Assembly: GCA_007692755.1 (NCBI GenBank)
Contig: REBL01000148.1
Location: 1-64,000, forward strand
DNA from: Nodularia sp. (in: cyanobacteria)
GTDB lineage: Bacteria; Cyanobacteriota; Cyanobacteriia; Cyanobacteriales; Nostocaceae
Reading direction: 5' to 3'
Length of the DNA stretch: 64,000 bases
Of the stretch, positions 17,435-24,329 are shown piece after piece. Numbering within the stretch: the first letter of the stretch is position 1; each line of letters opens with the position of its first letter. The notes beneath the pieces were generated by a model. It searched no databases. It saw only the letters and a list, made by a program, of their open reading frames with translations, and was not told the DNA's origin. The position numbers and the translations under genes were made by a program.

Positions 17435-18568
17435 ATGCCTTCCGAAATCCCAGCAAATCAAAATAAAATTGGTGTAGCAGTTCTTGGGACTGGATTTGGT
17501 CAAAAAGTCCATATTCCCGGATTTAAAGCCCATCATCGCACCGAAATAGTGGCTATTTATCATCGAGATATTAACAAAGCCCAAGCCATCGCCGAGACTC
17601 ATAATATCCCTCACGCCTGCGACACTGTGGCGGATATTGTAGCGTTACCAGAAGTGCAAGCCGTGAGTATCGCTACACCACCATTTCTGCACTACGAAAT
17701 GGCTAAAGAAGTGCTGCAAGCTGGGAAACATTTATTATTAGAAAAACCCACAACTTTAAATGTATCTGAAGCGAAAGAACTATATAAATTAGCGCAAGCA
17801 CAAGGCGTAACTGCAACTGTAGACTTTGAATTTCGCTTTGTCCCAGGATGGCAATTATTCGCGGAATTGTTAGCCAGCGACTATGTAGGAAACAAGCGCT
17901 TAATTAAAATTGATTGGTTAGGTTCCTCCCGCGCCGATACTTCCCGCCCTTGGAATTGGTATTCTTCCCAAGACAAAGGAGGTGGTGCATTAGGGTCTTT
18001 AGGTTCCCACGCCTTCGATTATATTTCCTGGCTATTTGGCCCAGTCAGCAGATTAAACGCCCACCTGAGTACCGCCATTCCCGCACGAGTTGACCCGGCT
18101 AGCCAAGAATTAAAGCCAGTAAATACAGATGATACCTGTCTGCTATCTCTGGAATTAGCTGATGGCACACCTTGCCAAGTTACTATCAGTGCTGTAGTTC
18201 ACGCCTCCAGGACACATGGGGTAGAAGTGTATGGCGATCGCGGTACTCTAGTATTAGGTAGTGAAAATCAAAAAGATTATATACATGGATTTCGGGTTTG
18301 GGGTTCCCAACCAGGTCAACCCCTGCAAGAAATTGAAATCCCTAGCCGCTTAGTGTTTCCGCAAAATCACGCCGATGGACGCATTTCGGCATTTACCCGT
18401 GTAGTAGACCAATGGGTACAGGGAATTGAACGCCAACAAGAAATAGTCCCATCCTTGCGAGAAGGTGTTTATTCGCAATTATTAATGGATTTATCTCATA
18501 AATCTCATACAACATCAAATTGGATAGATGTACCCAACCTGGAAGCATTTCTAACGGATAATTATTAA
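17435..18568 (+). CDS. Gfo/Idh/MocA family NAD(P)-dependent oxidoreductase
   Basis: The 377-aa protein has an N-terminal Rossmann fold (VAVLGTGFGQKVHIPGF, GxGxxG-type), the EKP motif in LLLEKPTTLN, and the family C-terminal alpha/beta domain with FEFRFVPGW and GGGALGSLGSHAFDY, where the catalytic His lies in GSHAFD. Members oxidise or reduce sugars, inositols or related alcohols with NAD(P). The exact substrate cannot be read. It is a single gene, preceded by a repeat and followed by a palindromic hairpin that separates it from the converging precursor-peptide array. Length is slightly above the usual 340-360 aa. Confidence 0.92.
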   Translation: MPSEIPANQNKIGVAVLGTGFGQKVHIPGFKAHHRTEIVAIYHRDINKAQAIAETHNIPHACDTVADIVALPEVQAVSIATPPFLHYEMAKEVLQAGKHLLLEKPTTLNVSEAKELYKLAQAQGVTATVDFEFRFVPGWQLFAELLASDYVGNKRLIKIDWLGSSRADTSRPWNWYSSQDKGGGALGSLGSHAFDYISWLFGPVSRLNAHLSTAIPARVDPASQELKPVNTDDTCLLSLELADGTPCQVTISAVVHASRTHGVEVYGDRGTLVLGSENQKDYIHGFRVWGSQPGQPLQEIEIPSRLVFPQNHADGRISAFTRVVDQWVQGIERQQEIVPSLREGVYSQLLMDLSHKSHTTSNWIDVPNLEAFLTDNY

Positions 18569-18587
18569 GAACATAATATAGCAGATC

Positions 18588-18620
18588 AGATCCCCAATTT
18601 CTGGAAGAAGTCGGGGATCT
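18588..18620. terminator. Hairpin between converging oxidoreductase and precursor-peptide genes
   Basis: The inverted repeat AGATCCCC...GGGGATCT with inner TTCT/AGAA pairing lies 20 bp after the oxidoreductase stop and 18 bp after the last precursor gene on the other strand. It can serve both directions. It belongs to the same palindrome family as 11886-11914. Confidence 0.65.
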
Positions 18621-18637
18621 TTGGGTTCGTGACTTAC

Positions 18638-18871
18638 TTAGTAACCGTAACTGAATGACTTAGCTAGAATAGTCACATGACCAATGGCGTAAACTGTGAC
18701 AAATGCCTCTGCTAACTTAGTTAATGTCGACATATCGCTGACATAGCCACCATAACCGTAGCTACCACCGGAGATGGCATCGACATCTTTTAATTCATTG
18801 AGAAAACTTTCAGAATCCTGAAATAATTCCGCACCAGCATTGTTTAGTTCAGAAAGAGTGATGTTTGCCAT
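18638..18871 (-). CDS. Double-glycine precursor peptide, copy A (last of four)
   Basis: This 77-aa peptide has a 36-residue acidic leader beginning MANITLSELNNAGAELF and containing DSESFLNELKDVDAISGG. The spacing of Leu/Glu/Val/Ile before GG fits the double-glycine leader cleaved by C39-peptidase transporters. The predicted 41-residue core is Gly/Tyr-rich at both ends (SYGYGGY..., ...SFSYGY) with a hydrophobic centre (AEAFVTVYAIGHVTILA) and no Cys, so lanthionine or disulfide formation is excluded. It is identical to copy B except for one residue (Ile vs Val). The Shine-Dalgarno is GAAGAG before ATATTATG. No transporter or modifying enzyme is directly adjacent. This is a candidate bacteriocin or RiPP precursor; activity is inferred. 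Confidence 0.8.
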   Translation of the reverse strand: MANITLSELNNAGAELFQDSESFLNELKDVDAISGGSYGYGGYVSDMSTLTKLAEAFVTVYAIGHVTILAKSFSYGY

Positions 18872-18937
18872 AATATTTGCTCTTCAAGTATTTGTGACGG
18901 TAATTTTCAACTTGATTGACTCAAAAGCCATCTAGGA

Positions 18938-18983
18938 CAGCACGGTATCAATAGAGATTAGCTTTATTTTCAATACCGTGCTG
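18938..18983. terminator. Hairpin CAGCACGGTAT / ATACCGTGCTG after precursor copy B (repeated after C at 19297-19342)
   Basis: A perfect 11-bp stem with a 24-nt loop lies 13 bp after the stop of copy B, and an identical one lies after copy C. A longer relative is after copy D (about 19703-19799, GCACGGCAT / ATACCGTGC). With no long T-run they may be attenuators or processing and stability hairpins that give graded expression along the array. Confidence 0.6.
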
Positions 18984-18996
18984 AATTACTAAGCCA

Positions 18997-19230
18997 TTAG
19001 TAACCGTAACTGAATGACTTAGCTAGAACAGTCACATGACCAATGGCGTAAACTGTGACAAATGCCTCTGCTAACTTAGTTAATGTCGACATATCGCTGA
19101 CATAGCCACCATAACCGTAGCTACCACCGGAGATGGCATCGACATCTTTTAATTCATTGAGAAAACTTTCAGAATCCTGAAATAATTCCGCACCAGCATT
19201 GTTTAGTTCAGAAAGAGTGATGTTTGCCAT
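18997..19230 (-). CDS. Double-glycine precursor peptide, copy B
   Basis: This 77-aa peptide has leader and core as copy A: leader residues 1-36 ending VDAISGG and a 41-residue core SYGYGGY...SFSYGY. The only difference from copy A is HVTVLA in place of HVTILA. The start ATG is preceded by GAAGAGCAAATATT. It is part of the tandem unit shared with copy A. Being a separate cistron with its own ribosome-binding site and followed by a hairpin, it may be read from the upstream array promoter or its own. Confidence 0.8.
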   Translation of the reverse strand: MANITLSELNNAGAELFQDSESFLNELKDVDAISGGSYGYGGYVSDMSTLTKLAEAFVTVYAIGHVTVLAKSFSYGY

Positions 19231-19373
19231 AATATTTGCTCTTCAAGTATTTGTGACGGTAATTTTCAACTTGATTGACTCAAAAGCCATCTAGGACAGC
19301 ACGGTATCAATAGAGATTAGCTTTATTTTCAATACCGTGCTGAATTACTAGTTAAATGAAGCGATGAAAGTCA

Positions 19374-19610
19374 TTAGTAACCGTAACTGAATGACTTAGC
19401 TAGGTAGGTAACATGACCAATTGCATAAGTGCCAACAAATGCCTCTGCCAACTTAGTCAGGAAGGACATATCGCTGACATAGCCGCCATAACCGTAGCTG
19501 CTACCGCCGGAAATGGAATCTACATTTTTCAATTCATTGAGAAAACTTTCAGAATCTTCAAATAATTCCACACCAGCGTTGTTGAGTTCAGAAAGAGTGA
19601 TATTTGCCAT
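19374..19610 (-). CDS. Double-glycine precursor peptide, copy C
   Basis: This 78-aa peptide is identical in protein sequence to copy D. The leader ends NVDSISGG at residue 36. The 42-residue core starts SSYGYGGYVSDMSFLTKLAE and ends AKSFSYGY, with GTYAIGHVTYLA in the centre. Compared with A and B the leader has VELFEDSES instead of AELFQDSES. Substitutions are conservative, while the core ends and the GG site are invariant. The Shine-Dalgarno GAGGAG lies 8 bases before the ATG and is stronger than in A and B. Confidence 0.8.
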   Translation of the reverse strand: MANITLSELNNAGVELFEDSESFLNELKNVDSISGGSSYGYGGYVSDMSFLTKLAEAFVGTYAIGHVTYLAKSFSYGY

Positions 19611-19821
19611 AATATTTGCTCCTCAAGCATTTGTGACGATTATTTTCAACTTGATTGGTTCTCAGGGATAATTGTTAGTAAATTTCATCCCGGAACAGCT
19701 ATCTAGTACAGCACGGCATCCAGAAAGATATTCTTTCTAACATTTTCCAAAGCCTATATCACAGCCTTTTTAATTGGAAATACCGTGCTATGGTACTAGT
19801 TAAATGAAGAGAGTAAAGCCA

Positions 19822-20058
19822 TTAGTATCCATAGCTGAATGACTTGGCTAGGTAGGTAACATGACCAATTGCATAAGTTCCAACAAATGCCTCTGCCAAC
19901 TTAGTCAGGAAGGACATATCGCTGACATAGCCGCCATAACCGTAGCTGCTACCGCCGGAAATGGAATCTACATTTTTCAATTCATTGAGAAAACTTTCAG
20001 AATCTTCAAATAATTCTACACCAGCGTTGTTGAGTTCAGAAAGAGTGATGTTTGCCAT
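19822..20058 (-). CDS. Double-glycine precursor peptide, copy D (first in transcription order)
   Basis: This 78-aa peptide is the same protein as copy C, but the 3' end differs at the nucleotide level (GGATAC vs GGTTAC codons for GY), so it is an older copy under protein-level constraint. A GAGGAG ribosome-binding site precedes ATATTATG. The 245-bp region upstream (20059-20303) is AT-rich, has no gene, and should hold the array promoter. The next gene upstream on the same strand is a retropepsin-like protease whose role in processing is unproven. Confidence 0.8.
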   Translation of the reverse strand: MANITLSELNNAGVELFEDSESFLNELKNVDSISGGSSYGYGGYVSDMSFLTKLAEAFVGTYAIGHVTYLAKSFSYGY

Positions 20059-20303
20059 AATATTTGCTCCTCAAGCATTTGTTGCTTATAGACTTGATTG
20101 GTTAACAATTAAGAACTGTTCCCTTAACTGTTACTGCTATTTTTATTCATGCAATTCGGTAAAGTCAAGGACAAAACCTGTTTAAAATAGACATATAATA
20201 GTAATTATTGTCTTGTGGAAAAAGTTATTTAAGTCTGACAACAACTGGTTTTATATATGTAATGTGCAAAGTACAGATAAGATTTAAAATTCAGAATTTA
20301 GTC

Positions 20304-20873
20304 TTAGCGGGAGTAAAACTCTACGTCTTTTTCGCGAATTTTGATGTCGTAGTTGCCAAAAAAATCATGTCCTAGTAATCCCACACCTGCTTTTGGGGCG
20401 ATCGCCACTTCTAGATTATTAGCCACAACTCCACCCGCCGCCACAGAATTTACCTTACCAGTGGGAAATAGGACTTGAGTCCCATCCGCAATTTGTGCTT
20501 GCATGATCCCTGTAGCCTGGAGTTCAAGGGTATGAGCCATTTTGGAAGTAATCAGAGTACCGTGAGCGCCAGTATCTACAATCATTTCAAAAGTGTTATT
20601 GTCATTGAAGGTGACATCAATTACAGGAGTTCTACCAAGACGGCGTTTGATGGGAACCCGAAAAATTTTGTGGTTATTCTGGGTCAGAGGTTTCTTGCTG
20701 ACACCGCAAAGCTTCCCTAATCGCACCATTTTGCCCGAAGAGGTGATCATGAAGCATAATCCTGGATCTTCCGCGATCGCCCTGTAGGAGAATGCTGAGA
20801 ATACCAGCGTCGGAATTACTGCTATCAAAGCTAGGTTCATTGTTTTAATTTGATACCACCAACCATTCTTCAT
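20304..20873 (-). CDS. Retropepsin-like aspartic protease, exported or membrane-anchored
   Basis: The 189-aa protein has an N-terminal hydrophobic segment (MNLALIAVIPTLVFSAFSYR) that acts as a signal or anchor, then a single aspartic-protease domain. This domain contains VTFNDNNTFEMIVDTGAHGT with the catalytic DTGA motif, TLITSKMAHTL, and the second-half flap-like GVGLLGHDFFGNYDI. One DTG per chain means it works as a dimer, as in clan AA (retropepsin-like) families of cyanobacteria. Several starts are possible: 20936 (no support), 20873 (MKNGWWYQ, weak AGAG) and 20840 (MNLALIA). I chose 20873. It lies just upstream of the precursor-peptide array on the same strand, 245 bp away. Confidence 0.82.
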   Translation of the reverse strand: MKNGWWYQIKTMNLALIAVIPTLVFSAFSYRAIAEDPGLCFMITSSGKMVRLGKLCGVSKKPLTQNNHKIFRVPIKRRLGRTPVIDVTFNDNNTFEMIVDTGAHGTLITSKMAHTLELQATGIMQAQIADGTQVLFPTGKVNSVAAGGVVANNLEVAIAPKAGVGLLGHDFFGNYDIKIREKDVEFYSR

Positions 20874-20936
20874 ATTATGTTGCTCTGTGAATTTTGCTAT
20901 ATATGTTGATACATGAATTGCCCAGACTATCAGCAA

Positions 20937-21368
20937 ACTTTCCAGTATTCACTCTGAGGAGAATACCAAACAATAGATTATCCGGTGTTGCTGATGATGA
21001 ATTTTAATCAAGTACCAAGCGCAGAGAGTTCAGATATTAATATGTGCCACATTTTTCAACCAAGTAAATTTAACTAGATAATTACATCTTGTTCCAGATA
21101 TTTTAACTGTAATTACTGTTAGTAAATTAAAGATTAATTAAAGCCATGATAAAAATACGGAGTTTGTCACCGGATTTATAGCAACAGCGAACAACTCAGC
21201 GTACCTCTGCGTTTACCTTAGCGCCCCTCTGCGTTAAAAAAAGACCCCTGCGGGCATTTATTTTGGCATCATGTTAGCTAAACTTGCTACAGAATTAAAA
21301 CTCAATTCATGTGTAAATACAAACAAGTAGCTTTATAGCAGCCTTGACACTTTAGTTACACAGCAACA
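20937..21368. other. Intergenic region between the aspartic protease and modA
   Basis: The 430-bp spacer between divergent genes has no coding frame with support. It holds a repeat block at about 21190-21240 (AGCGTACCTCTGCG...GCGCCCCTCTGCGTTAA), related to the 5811 and 13600 repeats, and AT-rich sequence on both sides. The modA promoter should lie in 21240-21368. I see no clear ModE palindrome. Confidence 0.5.
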
Positions 21369-22184
21369 ATGAAAAGACGATATTTTCTCTTATTTGGCTT
21401 GGCAGCACTTGCAGTCTCGGTGAGTGGATTCTTCTTGAGCGAATTATCTTTATCATCAGTAGAGCGGACATTACTCGCTCAAAAACCAGTGACAATAACT
21501 GTCTCAGCAGCTTCTGACCTCACCTTTGTCTTTAAAGAAATAGGGGCTTTGTGGGAGCAAGACACAGGCAACAAAGTTACATTCAACTTTGGTTCAACAG
21601 GTCAGATAGCACAACAAATTGAACGCGGCGCACCAGTAGATTTATTTGCTGCGGCTAACAAATCTTTTGTGGAAGACCTGGACAAAAAAGGGTTGATTCT
21701 TTCCCAGACCAAAGCACTGTATGGTCGTGGACTAATTACTGTATGGACAAGACAAGACAGCCCACTTAATCCCAAAGATATTAAAGATTTAATCAAACCA
21801 GAATATAAGAGAGTTGCTATTGCGAATCCCGACCATGCACCCTACGGCACAGCAGCCAAACAAGCATTGCAGTCAGCAGGTATCTGGGATACTATCCAAC
21901 CTAAACTGGTAATTGGTAACAACATTCGTCAAACACAACAATATGTAGAAACTGGTAACGTAGATGTATGTATTAATGCCCTATCTTTAAGTATAAATCG
22001 ACCAGGAAAATGGGAATTAATTCCGGAAAATATGCATGAACCCATTGACCAAATGTTGGCTGTGGTCAAAAAAAGCCGCCATTCCACACAAGCCCAAGAC
22101 TTTGCTAAATATATTAACAGTTCCAAGGGTAGACCATTAATGAAGAAGTACGGTTTTATTTTGCCAGGAGAGACACTAAATTGA
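21369..22184 (+). CDS. modA: ModA, molybdate ABC transporter periplasmic binding protein
   Basis: The 271-aa periplasmic protein has a Sec signal peptide (MKRRYFLLFGLAALAVSVSG). The mature part begins VTITVSAASDLTFVFKEIG, the ModA hallmark in which SAASDL contacts the oxyanion. Also conserved are FNFGSTGQIAQQIERGAPVD, DLFAAANKSFV, YGRGLITVW and ANPDHAPYGTAA. It captures molybdate (or tungstate) for transfer to ModB. The first gene of modABC, it overlaps modB by 4 bp (stop TGA inside the TTGA of the modB start). Molybdate serves nitrate reductase and nitrogenase in this group. Confidence 0.95.
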   Translation: MKRRYFLLFGLAALAVSVSGFFLSELSLSSVERTLLAQKPVTITVSAASDLTFVFKEIGALWEQDTGNKVTFNFGSTGQIAQQIERGAPVDLFAAANKSFVEDLDKKGLILSQTKALYGRGLITVWTRQDSPLNPKDIKDLIKPEYKRVAIANPDHAPYGTAAKQALQSAGIWDTIQPKLVIGNNIRQTQQYVETGNVDVCINALSLSINRPGKWELIPENMHEPIDQMLAVVKKSRHSTQAQDFAKYINSSKGRPLMKKYGFILPGETLN

Positions 22185-22864
22185 TAGATTGGTTTCCATA
22201 TATCTTGTCATTGCAGATTACAGCTTGTGCCACAGTTTTACTAGTAATTGTCGGCTTAGGATTGGCGATACTCTTAGCCCGTGTGCGTTTTCCAGGGGAA
22301 AAAGTAGTATCCACTGTACTAAATTTACCCTTAGTATTGCCGCCTAGCGTTCTGGGTTTTTATCTGCTGTTCATTCTGGGTCGGGGTAGTCCGCTTTTAG
22401 AATGGTTTGGCATAGATATATTATTTACTTGGCAAGCAGCAGCGATCGCCTCAACTATAGTAGCATTACCTTTAATGGTAGAAGCAGCCAGAGCTGCGAT
22501 CGCTGATGTCAACCCCGAACTAGAAGCCGCCGCCCGGACTCTTGGTGATTCAGAAATTGAAGTCTTATGGCGAGTCACCCTACCCTTAGCCCGTTCAGGA
22601 ATCTTAGCAGGATTCATCTTAGCAGTTGCCAGAGCATTAGGTGAATTTGGAGCCACATTAATGGTTGCAGGTAATATTCCCGGACGCACCCAAACCTTAC
22701 CCCTAGCCATATACGATGCAGTTCAAAACCAAGAATATGGCAAAGCCAACTTAATGGTACTCGTAATTACAGTTTGGGCATTTCTGCTGCTTTTATGGGT
22801 GCGTCGCCTGGGTTCACCTGCTGTTCTGAAAAAGTCTAAAAATAACACCAAATTGAAAACATAA
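22181..22864 (+). CDS. modB: ModB, molybdate ABC transporter permease
   Basis: The 227-aa inner-membrane permease has five predicted transmembrane segments and begins at TTG 22181 (MIDWFPYILSLQITACATVL). It contains the ABC permease EAA-type loop (EAARTLGDSEIEVLWRVTLP) that docks on ModC, and LARALGEFGATLMVAGNIPG, typical of ModB. AGGAG lies upstream of the TTG within the modA end. It is separated from modC by an 82-bp spacer containing an interspersed repeat. Some Nostocales have a fused modBC; here they are separate genes. Confidence 0.95.
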   Translation: MIDWFPYILSLQITACATVLLVIVGLGLAILLARVRFPGEKVVSTVLNLPLVLPPSVLGFYLLFILGRGSPLLEWFGIDILFTWQAAAIASTIVALPLMVEAARAAIADVNPELEAAARTLGDSEIEVLWRVTLPLARSGILAGFILAVARALGEFGATLMVAGNIPGRTQTLPLAIYDAVQNQEYGKANLMVLVITVWAFLLLLWVRRLGSPAVLKKSKNNTKLKT

Positions 22865-22883
22865 AATCACCACACCGAAATCC

Positions 22884-22938
22884 TTTCTTCTTTTCTTTCC
22901 TTCTTAGCGTCCTTAGCGTACTTTGCGGTTCGTTCCTC
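22884..22938. repeat. Interspersed GCGTCCTTAGCGTACTTTGCGGTTCG repeat between modB and modC
   Basis: This pyrimidine-rich block ends in CTTTGCGGTTCGTTCCTC, a close match to 3470-3505, and sits 8 bp before the modC start. It can be read in frame as an N-terminal extension of modC, which is not used. Confidence 0.65.
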
Positions 22939-22946
22939 ATATAATT

Positions 22947-24014
22947 ATGGAACTTTTAGTAGATATCCACAAAAAACTCGATAGTTATCCCTTAGAAGTA
23001 ACCTTTAACCTCCAGAAAAAAGTATTAGGAATTTTAGGAAGTTCCGGTTCCGGTAAAAGCATGACCTTACGCTGTATTGCCGGACTAGAGACCCCTAAAA
23101 AGGGTAAAATTGTCTTGAACGGACGAGTTTTATTTGACTCAGCGCAGCGGATTAATCTCCCGATTCGGGAACGTCGTGTTGGTTTTCTATTTCAAAACTA
23201 CGCCTTGTTTCCCCACCTAACTGTGGCGCAAAATATCACCTACGGTTTAACAAAACTTCCCACAGACGAAATTCAGCAGCGTCTAGCAACCCAACTCCAA
23301 GAATTGCGGATTTCCGGCTTAGAAAATCGCTATCCTCACCAACTTTCAGGAGGACAGCAACAACGGGTAGCCTTAGCCAGGGCGTTAGCAATCAAACCAG
23401 AAGTATTACTATTAGATGAACCATTTTCAGCCCTGGATACATATCTGCGCCACCAATTACAAGAACAATTAATTGAAACCCTCAGCACTTATTCAGGGGT
23501 GACACTATTTGTTACCCATAATTTAGAAGAAGCCTACGAAGTGTGTCAACAGTTGTTGGTCATGTCTGAAGGACAAGTTATTGCTAACGATGATAAACAA
23601 AATATTTTCGACCATCCCAATACTTACACTGTCGCGCAGTTAACAGGGTGCAAAAACTTTTCCCCAGCAACAGTAGTATCTGCGAATCAAGTCAAAGCCT
23701 TAGATTGGGACTGCACCCTCAAAGTGATGCAACCCTTACCCCAGTCACCAGCTTATATAGGCATTCGCGCCCATCATCTCAGCTTTACAAGTGACCCCAA
23801 CGCAGAGAATACCTTTCCCTGTTGGTTAGTCAGGACACGAGAAACACCGCACCGGATGACGCTGTATTTACGATTGCACAGTTCATTAAATAACAATCAT
23901 GATTACCACCTACAGGCGGAAGTATTTAAAGAAAAATGGCTAAATATTAAAGACAAACCCTTCCCCTGGTACGTTCGTTTAGATACGGTGAAACTGTTCT
24001 TAATGCCGGAATAA
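22947..24014 (+). CDS. modC: ModC, molybdate ABC transporter ATP-binding protein
   Basis: The 355-aa ATPase drives molybdate import. Walker A is GSSGSGKSMTLR, followed by Q-loop FLFQNYALFPHLTV, signature LSGGQQQRVALARALAI, Walker B VLLLDEPFSALD and switch His in LFVTHNLEEA. The C-terminal 110 residues correspond to the regulatory MOP/TOBE region (PAYIGIRAHHLSF). The start MELLVDIHKKLDSYPLEVTF (22947) follows the repeat; the earlier ATG at 22923 lies inside the repeat. Confidence 0.95.
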   Translation: MELLVDIHKKLDSYPLEVTFNLQKKVLGILGSSGSGKSMTLRCIAGLETPKKGKIVLNGRVLFDSAQRINLPIRERRVGFLFQNYALFPHLTVAQNITYGLTKLPTDEIQQRLATQLQELRISGLENRYPHQLSGGQQQRVALARALAIKPEVLLLDEPFSALDTYLRHQLQEQLIETLSTYSGVTLFVTHNLEEAYEVCQQLLVMSEGQVIANDDKQNIFDHPNTYTVAQLTGCKNFSPATVVSANQVKALDWDCTLKVMQPLPQSPAYIGIRAHHLSFTSDPNAENTFPCWLVRTRETPHRMTLYLRLHSSLNNNHDYHLQAEVFKEKWLNIKDKPFPWYVRLDTVKLFLMPE

Positions 24015-24104
24015 AAACATCAGATTCCCTCGTAGTCAGTAAGTCGGCTAGAAAAATTCAATAGACATCTGGTGAGAATTAAATGTGCGTTTCCTATAAC
24101 CCTT

Positions 24105-24132
24105 GTAGAGACGTTCCATGGAACGTCTCTAC
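24105..24132. terminator. 28-bp perfect palindrome downstream of modC
   Basis: The sequence is GTAGAGACGTTCCA followed by its exact complement, centred on an NcoI-like CCATGG. It could fold as a terminator for modABC. A relative with a 14-bp stem and two-base centre occurs at 45021-45050 before glgX, so it is also an interspersed palindromic repeat. Confidence 0.7.
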
Positions 24133-24192
24133 ATTCTTTTCTGGAGATGACTAATGTACATCAAGAAATATAAATTGTTCGTAGTGGCGTGG

Positions 24193-24285
24193 CAAGCTTA
24201 AAATGATGCAAAAAATTGTAGGTTGGGTTGACGTAACCAAACCCAACATCATTGGTAGCGTTGCGCTGCGCTTAACCTAACCTAC
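24193..24285. repeat. Imperfect inverted repeat GTAGGTTGGGTT ... AACCTAACCTAC
   Basis: Outer arms at 24218 and ending at 24285 match 11 of 12 bases. The interior has secondary complementary pieces (GGTTTGGTT, GCGCTGCGC). This is a MITE-like Nostoc intergenic repeat. Its left flank (24193-24218) shares about 25 bases with the inside of the DUF6883-like ORF at 4736-4759. The rest of 24015-24329 shows no gene. Confidence 0.6.
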
Positions 24286-24329
24286 GTTTAAGGCACTATT
24301 TTAGACTAAGCAGCAATACTTAGAGACAA

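Larger units (their letters stand above)
18638..19355. repeat. Recent tandem duplication, two units of about 359 bp
   Basis: Units 18638-18996 and 18997-19355 each contain a precursor gene, its ribosome-binding site and an upstream hairpin spacer. They are almost base-identical through about 350 bp, including the non-coding part; the coding parts differ by one T/C change. Non-coding identity of that degree implies a very recent duplication or gene conversion. Copies C and D further upstream are older relatives. Confidence 0.88.

Noticed and set aside
18638-20058. Calling the four peptides classical PatE cyanobactin precursors
   Set aside because: They lack the PatE leader and recognition sequences flanking a short core, and have a single GG site followed by a 41-42-aa core. 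A double-glycine bacteriocin-like precursor fits better.
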